This document shows positions 43,803 through 56,317 of a stretch of 64,000 nucleotides of DNA, in pieces. Location of the stretch: assembly GCA_019279435.1 (NCBI GenBank), contig JAAALK010000079.1, forward strand, positions 99,225,332-99,289,331, given 5' to 3'. Each line of letters begins with the position of its first letter. Within the stretch, counting starts at the first letter, position 1. Made by a program: the position numbers and the translations under genes. The notes under the pieces were generated by a model. The model worked only from the letters and a program-made list of their open reading frames with translations, ran no database searches and had not been told where the DNA came from. The stretch is from Zizania palustris (Eukaryota; Streptophyta; Magnoliopsida; Poales; Poaceae).

Positions 43803-44287
43803 GCTTCGCCACGACCATACTCCGCACCGGACGAAGTTACGCTCACGCGTGGCCATCGCGTCATTATTCTGTAGTTTGCTGTATCGGAGATCTCACGCTG
43901 AATCCCGCTGTTCGGAGGTGATCGCCGTGTCCAGATCCGTTCGGAGTCCAGCTTCGGCTGGATCGGTCCGAACACCGAAGCACTCTTCGGCAGAGCACTT
44001 TGCACCAGACGCCGAAGGTACACTTCGGTGACCCCTTCACACCAGACTTCGAACCAGACGGGCTCTGACTGGTTTGCTGATTTTATTCTGTTTAATCTAT
44101 TTCTTTCGGCTAATTGGATTATTTTGTGTAATATGGTTGCCTGGCGACTACACCCCCTTATCACGGTTAAGGGTAGTCGGAACGCGATGTAGGTGCCACG
44201 TCACGCTTAGGCTTGTTCCTAAGTATTCGTGCACTTTTGGATCGTCGAACTGACCCAAGTGCGGGGGCACATTTCCATGTTAACAGG

Positions 44288-46655
44288 GGTCTTTGTCCAG
44301 CTTCATCTTCGAACTGGGGTCTATCTTCAATCGTCCTTCCTCTATGGCCGATTGAGCCTATCGATGAAAAACATTTCAGTCATTAGTATAATGCGAATGC
44401 GAATCATGCCACTTATAGTATGGATGCTTCTATAACTCGTCGGCAGATGGAATGACTTGGCCTTTAGGAAACCAGAGAAGCTAGTTCTTCAAGAGGAAAT
44501 CAAATATTTTATCACACTTAGTTATATCAAATGAGTACTTGACTTCGCTAGGTTGATTCTTGGTGGGAGACGCTTGTAACTCGGAGCAAGTGACATGCTT
44601 ACTCTTAGCATTCCAAACCCATTCGGCCACGTACATGTTGGCCGAATATTCTTCCTCTTCTGACTCTTCCTCGTCGGAGTGTTCTATGATGTGAACTTCA
44701 GCCCTGGGCTTGTTTAATGTCTTAATAAACTTTTTATCCTTTGCTCGGCCTTCCTGGACCAGAGCCTGTTGCAAGACTTGGCTAACTTCAAAAAAGTGCT
44801 AGTTGTCTAGTCTCTCCTTAATATCAGAACGCAACCCGCTAAAAGCTAGATCCGCCAAATCTCTTTCTGAAATCTAGTGTTGGGGGAGATAATCCCAACG
44901 GCCAGGGGGCCCACCGCCTGGGGGTCTGAAGCCAAGGATACTGGGGGCCACCCTCCGGGAGAAGGCCGCCGGAGGCCGCCCTCCGGGGGAAGGCCGCCGG
45001 AGGCCGCCTTCCGGGAGAATGGCCGGAGGCCTCCTTCCGGGAGACAAAGGCGGGAGGTCGTCCTCTGGCACAAGGACGCCGGAGGCCATCCCCCGCGAGA
45101 AAGAAGCCGGAGGCCACCCTCCGGGAGGAAGATGCCAGAGGCCACCCTCCGGGAGAAGGTCGTCGGAGACCGCCCTCCGGGAGGGAATTGCCGAAGGCCC
45201 CTCCCTCGGGCTGCGGTAGCGAACCCGAAGAGAGCGTTGGCGGGAACAGGACGAGACAAATGTACAGGGGGAGAGGATCGCGATCCTCTGGGCCGTGTCG
45301 GGTGGCGCAGGCTGCGTCCGACACGGCTGATACGCTGTCAGAGTCGAATCTTCTTGTCTGTACTGTATATAGTCTGTTTTGTCTGTACTGTTGACCGGTG
45401 GTTGGCCAGGTAGCCGTTGGCGTTCCAGAGGCGCTTAGACTCTGGACGGGGCGCCTTATAAATACCCCAAACTACAGTTGTAATGGACAGGCTCAAGGAG
45501 CATTGAATACACCACCCTCATTCTCACTAAGAAAACCTGCTGGTCCGATCCGTCGTTCCAACATCTAGTATCTCGAAAATGCTTGATATACTCAGAGACA
45601 TTCTCGCTGGATTTCTATTTGACCGATGTCAAGTGTGAAAGTCTAAGTTCTATTTCACCCGTGTAAAAGTAATCATGGAATTTTTGTTCTAATTCTGCCC
45701 ACGTTTGGATAGAGTTTGGCGGGAGCGCTGAAAACCAAGTGAAAGCAGTGCCGGATAGTGAGAGGGAAAATAGTCTAATTTTTAAATCGTCCGACCAACT
45801 AGCTTCTCCACAATGTGCCAAAAATTAACTATCATGCTCTAGTGTGGTTTTGTTACCCTCGCCGTCGAACTTGGTGAATTCAGGGACTCTATAGCCATGA
45901 GGGTAAGGTATTGTATCGAAATGATCGGGGTATGGCTTCCGATAAACCCTAGCTCGACCACTAGGCACGAAGCCGGTGCACTCCCTAAACAGTGTGAGGC
46001 TCCTCATCGTGCGCCAGCTGTATGACGTGTTCGGGCCTATGCGCTTGTGCCTACGGCGCGGGCAGCATGGGTAAAGCTGGCGCCGGCATAGGTGGAGGCA
46101 GTGCATGGTGAGCAGTGTTGGGCTGGCCGTAAGCATAATGATTGATCTCGGCCATGGACATCAAGGCTGGAGATGCAATGGTCTTGCCAGTACTACCGTC
46201 AATTCTGTTGTAAATGTGATTTACTGGAGGTATACTAGCAATAGGAGTTGAAGGTACGGCCGTAGTAAAGACGAACCTTCTAAGCGTCGCCTATACTTGA
46301 GAGCTAACTGTCGAATCTAAATGGTTGGCTAGCGAAGCGCTAACGACTTAGTCTACTGATGCGGCTATCTTTTGCTCAATCTCTAAAGAAGATAAACGAG
46401 GCGATACCGGTCGGGGACGTTGATGTCACGCTTGATGAAGCCTGTGCGTGTCTTGACATAGCTCCCAAGCATGAGGTCTTGGAGTGCATTCATCTTCGCC
46501 TTGATCTCTGCTCGGTCTTCCGTGGGAATATCTTCAAGGGTAGGCGTCATGATGTTGCGGTTGTCGATATATGCGCCTCCCATGGGATCCATCAGTGATG
46601 TAGACATAGTAATCATCGTAGATGTACCGACGACCGATGTAGATGTACTTGTCAT
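44288..46655 (-). pseudogene. G Gag with knuckle (fragmented)
   Basis: The ATG at 46653-46655 begins MTSTSTSVVG. Further pieces: PHGYRVPEFTKFDGEGNKTT (about 45850-45900), SLSGTAFTWFSALPPNSIQT and FHDYFYTGEIELRLSHLTSV (45615-45790), then after the solo LTR LADLAFSGLRSDIKERL, QALVQEGRAKDKK, MYVAEWVW and KCDKIFDFLL (44480-44860). A degenerate zinc knuckle (YKWHDSHSHYTNDC) lies near 44370-44410. Many stops and frame changes. The intervals 46137-46382 and 45564-45614 carry only eroded linker. Confidence 0.8.
44878..45563 (+). mobile_element. Solo LTR of the R1 family
   Basis: TGTTGGGGGAGATAATCC to GTTCCAACA, the R1 LTR in its transcribed orientation, 686 bp. The flanking direct repeat is TCTAG (44873-44877 and 45564-45568). 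TATAAATA lies at 45457-45464. It interrupts G's gag. Confidence 0.92.
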
Positions 46656-46666
46656 GTTGGCGTAGC

Positions 46667-46686
46667 CTTCCCTAGCGGAGTCGCCA
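46667..46686 (-). promoter_or_regulatory. G primer-binding site
   Basis: The minus strand reads TGGCGACTCCGCTAGGGAAG a few bases after the LTR end, the TGGCGACTCC-type site common in grass gypsy elements. Confidence 0.7.
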
Positions 46687-46691
46687 AAAAG

Positions 46692-47459
46692 TGTGTTGAA
46701 ACAAAACGTGCCCCCGCACTTGGGTCAGTTCGACGATCCAAAAGTGTGCAGATACTTAGGGACAAGCCTAAGCGTAACACAACACCAACGTCACATTCTG
46801 AATACCCTTAACCATGGTAAAGGGGGTGGAGTCGCCAGGTAATCAGATCACACAGAAATAATTCAATTAGCCAAAAGAAATATGTTAAACAGAATAAATC
46901 AGCAAGCCGAGCGGAGCCTGACTGATCCGAAGTGTACAGTGCGAAGGGTATCGTCAAAGGTTGCCTTTGGCATCTGATGCGAAGGGTCATGCCGAAGGGT
47001 GTCTTCAGCATTCGAACTGATCTGGCTGAAGGCGGGCTCCGAACAGATCCTGACGCGACAATCACCTCCAAACAACAGGGTTCGGCGTGAAGTCTCTGAC
47101 ACGATAAAATAACTCGAATGCAACGCACATGCGTGACTTCGTCCGACATGGGGTATGAACGTCGCGAAGTTTGTTGCGAAGCGTGTTGGCGTGCGGGACT
47201 CGATCAAACCGACAACAGCGTGATGGTCCGACACGGGTAGTCAAAGCAGTACTCTCACCGAGGGGTGTTCTAGTAGCCTTCGAAACCAATCTCTTGCCTC
47301 CGGACACCTCCGCCGAAGTGACTCCAAACGTGGAAACCTGCAACAGAACAGATATCAAGTACCAATTCGGCTTGCGAACCGAATTCTACTAAGTGTTGCA
47401 CTAGAGAGCGAAGGTAGCAATATGTTACGCAGATTAGCGGATACTTCACAAGCGAAGTA
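46692..47459 (-). repeat. G 5' LTR, truncated by F
   Basis: On the minus strand it ends TTTCAACACA at 46692. Its sequence aligns with D's LTR from about 42044 onward, including the ttcg...tgtgaagtatccgctaatctgcgtaaca block. The first part of the LTR lies beyond the F insertion and is not seen. Confidence 0.8.
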
Positions 47460-49186
47460 CGAGGAACCATGTTGAAGACCATGGGTCTTATGGATCTAGA
47501 TGTGATGAGTGATTGTCAACAGAAGTCAAAGAGGAGACGTGATGACCTATCATGTCTAGGGCGCGTGTGACTCAGGTACACGGGCAGCGAGCGACAGCTG
47601 GGCAGAAGAGCCGCGGCAACAGGCTGGCACAATCCGAGTACATGGGCTAGGAGCGGCAGAGGATCCACTGGTTTGTTGACCAGGTTTGCCTCAGGTACAC
47701 GGGTGGCGAGCGATTGCCGGGCTGAGGAAGCTGCAGAATCGGGTCGGCCCAATCCAGGTACCCGGTGCGAAGACGGTGGATGCTTTGTCAGTTTCGGCGC
47801 AAAACTGACAACCGATGGTTATCTTTATTTAGGATTTTAATATTCAGTATTTGAATCCACAATATTTGTTATTCGAGACAGTTGAATATTCTAAGGGTGT
47901 ATTTAGTAATTTCGAATTTTATTTTAGAGTCAGTGTAATTTACCCTAGGGGTAAATTAGTCTTTTCCCTGTATTAGTGGGATGCCTATAAATAGGCCCCA
48001 ACCCCCTAGAGTTAGGGTTGACTGTTCTTTTTCTCACAAATCAATCTACAGTCCACATATTTGTCGCCTCCAATCTCCCGTTCATCATTTTTTTCAATCG
48101 TCACCGGCATTTGTGTTTTTCCTACGCGCGTGTTGTGTTTTTCGGCCGGCAAGGTGCACGGTTGTGTTCTTCGGCCGGCAAGGCACACAGCAGCCACAGT
48201 GCGTGCAGTAGGCAGTCAAGGCGCTGCGCGGCAGATGCGTGACAACAATCGCTAGCTCGCAGCGCTAGCCGCTGCAGGCAGCCTATGCGGCAGCCTATGC
48301 GGTGGCAGCCATAGCGTGCAGGGAAAAAAGCCTTCGGCGCATAGGCGTGCAGACATAAGCTTTTCGTGTTGCCTCAGCTGGATTTTCTGCAGCGAGCGGC
48401 AGCGTGGGGCCCATGACTAGCTTTCAGCAGCAAACGGCGAGCGGCTCAAGGCTAGCAGCACACGCAACACGGGAAAACAGTACGAAGAGTCAGGCTTTGC
48501 GCAGGCAATCCAACCGAGGTGGCAGGCAGCACGTTAGCGACGTCGGTCTCCGTTCCACGACTGCGAGCAATGGTGGGGGTGTCCTGCGCCGTACTCAAGA
48601 AGCGGCGGACTCAGGTAAGTCTGATCTAATCTACTATTTTTCAGTAGTATTAATTAAATCAATAATTATCTATTCTTAATTAGCATGCAAATCTAGCCAA
48701 TAATTTCATGGTTAATTTTTATCTGCTAAAATCTTATTAGTCTCGCATATTATTTATTTAAGTATTTATAGTCTACTCGTATAAAAAAATTGTCGCAATC
48801 ATATTTTTTATTCTAGATTTACGTGCAATATATCAGTTTTATTTCTAAAAGATCTAGTATTTATTCATTTAATTAGTATTTTATTTTTAGAATGCAATCT
48901 GCATATTTATTGATATATTTAGGTATTTTTCCCTATGCCATTAAATATTTTTGAGAACACATTTTTATTTACTGCAGTTATTTTTATTTAGTTTAGTTTG
49001 TTTTTAAGTATCATTTTAATTAGGACACCGGTCATTTTTAGGCTAGACAACCTTAGTACCTGTGATCTGTTTTGCTACTGTTATTTGTCTGTCGACGTGC
49101 GTTGGGTGTTGGGATTAGGTCTTTGATTCGAAAGAATTTTTAGGCGCCCATTCACCCCCCCTCTAGTCGCTACTTTCGGTCCTACA
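47460..49186 (+). repeat. F 5' LTR
   Basis: Begins CGAGGAACCATG (TGAGGAACC in the 3' copy) and ends CGGTCCTACA. TATAAATA at 47986-47993. AT-rich second half. No supported coding sequence. Confidence 0.88.
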
Positions 49187-49188
49187 AG

Positions 49189-49200
49189 TGGTATCAGAGC
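49189..49200 (+). promoter_or_regulatory. F primer-binding site (initiator tRNA-Met type)
   Basis: TGGTATCAGAGC two bases after the LTR end. Confidence 0.9.
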
Positions 49201-49250
49201 AAGGTTAGGGTTTTCCATACCTTAACCGGTTCTAAACCCAGGTAGTGATT

Positions 49251-51430
49251 ATGACTTCCTCTGGTAAGATCCTGTCCCTTGAAGCTTTTGGCTACACTTA
49301 TTGGAATACTCGCATGCGAGCCTATCTCATGAGCCAGAGCTCGGACATTTGGGATATTTGTGCTCACGCTACATTTACTATACTTCCTGTTGCTGATCGC
49401 AATTCTTCTGATATAATCGCCCAACATCAGAACAATAGCAAAGTGGTGAACATTTTATTTTCTGGTGTAGGTCCTAGTGAGTTTGAGCACATTAGCCATC
49501 TCGACACTGCTCGAGAGATCTGGGCTACTCTCTAGGCACACCATGAGGGGACATCTCAGGTCAAGGCTAGGCTCTATCAGACCTACCGACATGAGTATGG
49601 AAATTTCTCAGAGAAGCCACGTGAGACTGTTGAGGCTTTGTTTGGTCGTTTTCAAATGATCATTAACAAGCTTCAGGCCAAAAAGGCCACGCGTGATCAG
49701 CTGGTCTCAGATCATGAACAGGTGCTCAAGGTTCTTCATACCTTGGACCATAAGATCTGGGAGATCAAGGTTTCTTCTATTGTTGAGAGCGCTTCCTATA
49801 ATACCATGACTATCGCAGAGCTTTTTAGTAAGCTCAATGCCTCAGAGTTTGATATCTAGTTGAGATCAAATCTCACTGGTTCTGGCTCGAAAAACCCGGG
49901 CCCAAGCAGAAAAGTTAAAAGACGGGAACCAACGGTAGCTCCTACAAATTCGGCAAGCACGACAACTCAACTTTCACAAAGGGCAAGCCCAAGACAAGAT
50001 TCTATCGAAAGGCTTTGAAGGACTATAGGTGTGAGAACAAGAAGCGAGACAAGGCCTTCTTCACCGAGGTGGAGAAAAGCTACTCCAAGAGATCTTCGTC
50101 TTCCTCCTCGTCTTCAACTTCAAGTGATGAAGAGATCATGATCAGGAAGGGGAAGGACAGGGACGATCCGGTGGGCCTCTGCTTTATGGCCTTCGGGGAC
50201 AAGCCGAAGAGTCGCTCGCGTCACAGCCGAAGACCCCGCAAGAGCTTCTGTTAAATGGCTCTTGGGGATAAGGAAGAAAAGGGCTCCTCCGACGACTCCG
50301 ATGATGACGACGATGAAAAGGTATCTTCCTATGAACAAGAAGTTGTTAGTTTACTAGAACATAATCGTCAAGAGTTGAAGTATCAGGAGAAACTGCTTAG
50401 ATGGGCCAAAAAGAGGATAGATGAGCTTGAGAGTGAGCTTGCCATGGAAAATGGCAAGATTGAGAGTCTGTCTTCTTCCCCTTGCTTGGGCGGTAGCAGT
50501 GAGTGCCCTAACTGTGAGGTGTTGTTGTGTGACATGGCGACTCTGAAGTATAGGTACACGAAGAGAGTAGATGAGAGAGACGCTATGGCCACTGAGCTTG
50601 AAAGCGCTCAGCTGGAGCTGAAAGATGCTCATGCCACTATCGTCGTGCCATGTGTAGACTGCCCATCCTATTTAGCTAGTATAGTTGAGCTGAGAGCCAA
50701 GAGTGATGAGCAGTTGGGCGAGTTAGCTGGAGTGAGAGCTGAGATGGAGCAGACTAAGCTAGAGCTTGAGACCTTGTCAGTTCCACCCACTATTTGTGAG
50801 AACTGCCTGTCCCTCAGATTGGAGTTGATCAAGCTAAAAGGTGAGAAGTCTATTGAAGTTGATAGAGAGTGTGAGATCTGCTTGTCTCAAGTGGAGGTGT
50901 TAGCTTCCATGAGAGAGGAGTTAACTGATGTTCAGAACGAGAACTTTTACCTCTATCAGATCTTGAGTTGGATTAGTGCCAGAGAGCCACAGCTCGGCAT
51001 GATGATCTAGCAGTTCAAGAGGCAGGATGTGTTTGGGGTAGGTTACACCTATACCAAGGCTGATTTTGAGAGTGTCATTAGCCGAGAACTGGAGTGGAGT
51101 AAGATGATTCCTGAACATAGATATCCCAAGACTCACTCCACTGAGTCTTTTCAAGTTAGTCAGCCCAAGGATGGAGTGTTCCAAGAACAACCTAAAGCTC
51201 CACCCAAGAAGCAAATCTGGGTCCCAAAGCCTAAACTTCTCCACACTTCTCTTGACTCTTTACCTGGACCCTCTCACACTAAAGATTCTACACCTAACAC
51301 CACCAAGCCTAAGAATCCCAATCCTCAACCACATCCCAAGAAGCCTACCTATCACTGTGAGTTTTGTTAGAGAGATAGGCATCTTGAGGAGTTTTGCTTC
51401 AAGAGGAAACGGGTTGAGAGAGCAGAGAGA
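49251..51430 (+). pseudogene. F Gag with coiled coil, four CxxC motifs and zinc knuckle
   Basis: The ATG at 49251 begins MTSSGKILSLEAFGY. The copia gag core (YWNTRMRAYLMSQS ... FEHISHLDTAREIWATL) is broken by TAG at 49533-49535, then VKARLYQTYRHEYGNF and LVSDHEQVLKVLHTL, stop at 49857-49859. After a frame change, a Ser-rich segment (50090-50130) and, from 50255, a long coiled-coil region containing CPNC, CVDC, CENC and CEIC. TGA at 50252-50254 and TAG at 51008-51010 interrupt. It ends with YHCEFC...RHLEEFCFKRK (about 51350-51400), the CCHC knuckle with a TAG inside. Confidence 0.85.
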
Positions 51431-51783
51431 GCTCGAGGTGGGCAGGAGCAGTTCTACCAGTAGGGTGGTAGACAGAGAGTTCCCCGATGTGGAGAGAGGC
51501 TAGAGGCCAGGCCACGTCGTGTAGGTGATGGTAGAGGAGACGACTTTCATGACCGTGCTCCGGATTGTGGTTTTTGTTCTGGCAGAGCTCCAGATCGTTA
51601 TGAATACGGTTTTGGACCTCGTGGCCGTGATTTTAGGTAGAACAGAGGACTGTGCTTTGAGCCGCATTTTGGTTCAGACGCATATGATTCCTTCTGTTTT
51701 CCTACTTACGAGCAGATGGCTCGACACTAGTTTAGTTGTTTTGCTAAACCTGGCGTCGGACCGTTTGCTCCCACTCATGACCA

Positions 51784-54700
51784 TTGATCTTGCAGGATCG
51801 AGGACTGGAGGACGTGTGGATCATGGATTCAAGATGTTCTTGCCATATAACGGGACACCGTAGATGGTTCTCCAGCCTCTCTCCCCCAAGCTCGAAGGAA
51901 TACATAACTTTCAGAAACAGCGGTCAAGGGAAGGTACAAGGTATTGGGTCGATTCACATCTTTGATTATTTCTCTTTGAAGAATGTTGCTTTGGATGGAA
52001 ACTTGAATTTTAATTTAATTTCTGTTTCGCAACTTCTTAAGGATGGTTTAGAGGTTCGCTTTACGAAGGGCATGTCTTCTGTTGTTGATTCTAGAGGATC
52101 TTTAGTTTGCCGAATCTTACCTTTTGGTAAGGTTTTTCGTATTGATTTCTCTAGTTCTTCTGGCCCTTCTCGCTATCTGATTGCTGGATCCTCCTCTGAG
52201 CTCTGGAAGTGGCATAGGAGGTTAGGCCACTTGAGCTTTGATCTGATTGTCAGATTGAGCTCTATGGACCTTATCCGAGGATTGCCCAAGCTTAAGATGG
52301 AGAATGATCTAGTTTGCCATCCCTGTCGTCATGGGAAAATGGTTGCCGCTTCTCACACATCTGTGACTCAGGTGATTACTTCGTACCTGGGAGAGCTGTT
52401 ACACATGGATACAGTTGGTCCAGCTCGAGTACGCTCAGTTGGTGGGAAGTGGTACGCGCTTGTGATAGTTGACGATTTTTCTCGATTCTCATGGGTTTAC
52501 TTTCTAGAGTCTAAGGATGAGGCTTTTTAGTTTGTTCATGACATGATTTTGAAGCTAAAGAATGAGAACAATGGTCGGATGCGAGCAATTCATTCGGACA
52601 ACGGCTCTGAGTTTAAGAACTCTCAGTTCGTCAGCTTTTGTAGTGATCAGGGTCTTGATCATCAGTTCTCTGCCCCTTACACTCCCCCACAGAATGGCGT
52701 CGTGGAACGAAATAACCGCACGCTAGTCGAGATTGCCATGATGATGCTTGATGAGCATAGGACTCCTAGGTGCTTTTGGGCTGAAGCAATGAACACATCT
52801 TGCTATCTAGCCAACCGAATTTTTCTTAGAGCTTACTTAGGTAAGACGTCATATGAGTTGCGGTTTGGCAGACAGCCCAAGGTGAGCCACTTGCGTGTGT
52901 TTGGCTACAAGTGCTTTGTGCTCAAGAAGGGATGGCATTTGCACAAGTTTGAGTCTCGTTGCTGGGATGAGGTTTTTCTCGGTTATGCTTTGTATTCTCG
53001 AGGCTTTCGTGTTTGGAACCTAGATTCTCAGCTGCTTGTCGAGACTTGTAAGGTTTCTTTTGATGAGTCCATGCCTTCGCTGACTCCTTCTTTTGAGCTT
53101 TCTGGAGATGATGAGCTTGGAGAGTCCATCTTTGAGGAAGATGATGACACTCCTGCTGTTGATGAGGGTGGGCCCTGTTCATAGTATGCAGATCCCACAC
53201 CTTCTACGACTTCTATTGGGGATGAGGACGAACCTCTGATCACTCCTACTTCGACCGATCCTCCTCAGCCGAGTCTAGAGGTGCCAGTTGCTGACTCCGG
53301 TGAGGTGACTTCAGATCACCTAGGATCCCGAGCAGTTCAGCGTGATCACCCCTCAGAGCTCATCATCGATGATCTCACTGAGAGGTCGTTACGTTCTTCA
53401 GTTGGTTCTCTTGATGTGTTTATTGACTCTGCGTTTGTCGCCACTTTTGAGCCTAGAGACGTTTCTCATGCTCTTTCTGATTTAAATTGGATAAACGTCA
53501 TGCAAGAAGATCTTGAAAACTTTGTTCGCAATTGGGTTTGGACACTGGTTGAGCTACCACCTGGATGCAACACCATAGGCACCAAGTGGGTGTTTAAGAA
53601 CAAACAAAGTATTGATTTTGAGGAGACCTTTGCCCCTGTTGCCCGTCTTGAGTCCATTCGTATTCTTTTGGCCTTTGCTGCTTCTAAAGGTTTTAAGCTT
53701 TTTCAAATGGATGTCAAGAGTGCTTTTCTAAACAGGTATATAGAGGAGGAGGTCTATGTTAAGCAGCCCCCTCCGGTTTTGAGAACCCTAAGTTTCCTCG
53801 ACATGTTTTCAAGTTGCAGAGGGCTTTATACGGTTTGAAGCAAGCCCTCAGGGCTTGGTATGATCGCCTAAAGCAGTTTTTGTTGCGGAACGGTTTTGTG
53901 ATGGGTTCTGTGGACAAGACTCTTTTCTTGCTCGGAGTTGGCTCGGACTTATTGGTTGCTCAAATTTATGTGGACGATATTATTTTTGGTGGTTCTACTA
54001 ATGAGCTTGTGTCCAAGTTTTTTGAGAAAATGCACAGCGAGTTTGAGATGAGTCTCATGGGTTAGCTCAAGTACTTCTTAGGGCTCCAGATCAAGTAGAC
54101 CAAGGATGGCATCTTCATCCACCAGGGCAAGTACACACAGGACATGCTGAAGAAGTTTGACTTTGGTGGAGAGATGAAGCCTCAGATGACCCCAATGGGT
54201 ACATCTAGATGTCTGGACAAGGACGAGAACGGAGTTAAGATCAATGAGAGAGAGTATCGAGGGATGATCGGATTGATGCTATACTTGACTGCGATGAGAC
54301 CGGACATTCAGTTTGTCGTGGGTGTGTGCGCGCGTTTTCAGTCTTCACCACGCGCATCTCACCGGCAGGCTGCCAAGCGTATTTTCACATATCTTACTTA
54401 TGCTCCTGATCTAGGTCTTTACTATTCTGCATCATCGTCTCTTGATTTATCTGGTTTTTCGGACGCAGATTTTGGTGGGTGCCGGCTAGATCCCAAGTCG
54501 ACTTCCGGTACTTGCCAGCTTCTTGGTTCTTCGCTTGTATCTTGGTCTTCTGAAAACAATCTAGAGTTGTGCTTTCTACTACTGAGGCTGAGTATGTAGC
54601 TACTGCTAGCTGCTGCTCACAGTTGGTTGGATGATTTCTACTTTGTGGGATTTTGGGTTGTTCTTCCCTTCCAGAGTTCCTTTGTTTTGTGATAGCACTA

Positions 54701-54864
54701 GTGCAATTAGTGTAGGGAAAACTCCATGTATTCATTCAAAAACCAAACATATTGATGTGCGTTTTCATTTTCTAAGGGATCAATATGAGAAAGGGGTCAT
54801 TGATCTTGTTCATGTTGATACCCATCAGCAGTTGGCTGATATTTTTACCAAACCCCTAGATTAG
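51784..54864 (+). pseudogene. F pol: protease, integrase, RT, RNase H
   Basis: Protease motif WIMDSRCSCHITG has Asp-Ser-Arg where copia elements have Asp-Ser-Gly, so it is probably dead. Integrase: LWKWHRRLGHLSFD ... CHPCRHGKM, MDTVGPARVRS, DDFSRFSWVYF, TAG at 52528-52530, IHSDNGSEFKN, PPQNGVVERNNRTL. RT: a deletion after TKWVFKNKQ removes the usual KARLVAQG part, then FEETFAPVARLESIR, FQMDVKSAFLNRYIEEEVYV, a frameshift near 53800, ALYGLKQALRAWYDRL and IYVDDIIFGG. TAG at 54063-54065 and others. RNase H ends DSTSAISVGKTPCIHSKTKH ... LADIFTKPLD with TAG at 54862. Confidence 0.92.
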
Positions 54865-56317
54865 TCTACTTTTGAGCGTTTGCAAGGGGATTTGGGAGTT
54901 GTGTATCCTTTTTATGATATTTTGAGTCAGTTTTTTTCTTTCTTCTTTACATTTTTATTGAGTCTTTTTGTGTGAGTTCATATCATGCATAATCATATAT
55001 CACATTTTGAGTTTGCTTCTGTTATATGATTGATCTGCTTTACTTGATCTAGCTAGTATATGCTTTAGATTACTTGTCGATGATCATGTTCTGTTTCAGT
55101 TCACATGATATGTCTGATATTTGTCATATGCATGGCTTTTATGCTTTAAAATTGAAAAATGATCACCATTGCTTCTGGTAACTAGCATGTGTAGGTTGAG
55201 TGCTTTTTCTATCTTTTACATGCCTAGTAGCTAGTTCCTTACTTAGATGCAGATATGCAACTTGGACATCTATATGCTTTAAACATGAAAAATGTGCCAT
55301 AAAAATGATAAAAAATTCAGAAAAATGAAAAATTCATGTCTTTGTATGCTTATTTGAAAAGATTCAGGTGGGTTTGCTTTGTTGCATTGCATTGTTCTGG
55401 ACTGCTTACCATAGCACTTTGGTATGAACTAGGACGGTGTAATGTATGCAAGACCAATGTTTTAAGCTTTTGATTGTCCAGTTCTGGCCTAGGCTTGACT
55501 TGGTCGGTTAGCATAAGGTTGACATGCAAATAACCCCTAGCAGAAATGTAACAGGAAAAAGAAAAAGTCTGAAAATTTAAAAGGATAACAAGTTTGTTGA
55601 AGCACTTTGTTCTGGACAATGCTTATCTTGGTAGATATCAGTTAGCTTTTGCAACTCATGCTTTACTTTGCTTGTCAACTAGAAAATGTGGTGATGCTTT
55701 TGTTTGCAATAATCAAAAATGCATGCTAATGACTCTCTTTAGATATCATCTGTTGCACTAATCATGTCATGTATCTTAGACAGTATATATTTTGCTATAC
55801 TTGTTAGATGTTGTAATCGCAGTCAATCATATATGATAAGCATGCTTTTTACACTCCACCTGCACCCCATTTGCATTCATGGCATATTTTGAGGGGGAGC
55901 TGCATTTCAGGGGGAGTTTGTGTCTGTGTCTTTTTAGAGTGCATTTAGTCTCACTTGATGAGTTCATTTGTCAACAAGGGGGAGAAATTTTGGGTAACTC
56001 GATCTTTTAAAAGAGTTTAGGGGAAATTTTGTCTTTCTCTGGAATTTATTTCAGGGGGAGTTTTTTAGTCTCTTTTGCCTTTACTCTTTAGATATCCTTT
56101 TTGATAGTTCTGAGATTGCACTTGTTTTTTAGTCTTTATTTTTGGTTAACCATGATGACCGTTTTCTTGCTTCTGTTTGGTTTTTGGTCATTAAGGTTAA
56201 ACTTTTATTTTCTTCTTTCTATTTTCTTTTGTTTTTGTTTTCGTGTTTCCACATGTTTTGTAGGTTTTGAAGAATTGCTGAAGAGGGTGGTGACAATGCA
56301 CACATCAAGGGGGAGAT
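54865..56317. other. F post-pol noncoding region with repeated polypurine tracts
   Basis: AT-rich, no long open frame and no envelope-like gene that I can support. Five AGGGGGAG-type tracts occur near 55892, 55909, 55977, 56053 and 56307; the last one lies directly before the 3' LTR and is the likely priming tract. A short open frame at 56101-56370 is Phe/Leu-rich but AT-driven and unsupported. Confidence 0.75.

Larger units (their letters stand above)
25355..44287 (+). mobile_element. D: Tat-like Ty3-gypsy element, 5' end missing, interrupted by R2 and a solo LTR
   Basis: D consists of 25355-28452, 39706-42297 and 43808-44287. It carries a pre-protease linker, protease, RT, dual RNase H, integrase, polypurine tract and a 3' LTR. 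Its open frame resumes exactly when R2 and one ATGTT copy are removed. Gag and the 5' LTR are absent, apparently because A is inserted here and the rest lies to the left of the window. The inverted element G has the gag of the same family. Confidence 0.88.
41491..44287 (+). repeat. D 3' LTR, interrupted by a copia solo LTR
   Basis: Starts TGTGTTGATAGC at 41491. It is interrupted at 42297 by a solo LTR and continues at 43808 to about 44285-44287 (…ATGTTAACA), about 1290 bp in all. The second half aligns with the reverse complement of 46692-47459, the LTR of G. It contains many ccgaag/cttcgg motifs (41580-41740) and two direct copies of a ttcgcctgtgaagtatccg block (about 41988 and 42044). The exact 3' end is degenerate. 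Confidence 0.8.
44288..47459 (-). mobile_element. G: inverted, truncated relative of D
   Basis: On the minus strand: LTR (from 47459 down to 46692), primer-binding site, gag and knuckle down to 44288, where D's LTR end begins. The LTR is homologous to D's, and the gag belongs to the family whose protease/RT are seen in D. The left part is missing because D is probably inserted in G; the LTR is cut on the right by F. Confidence 0.82.
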
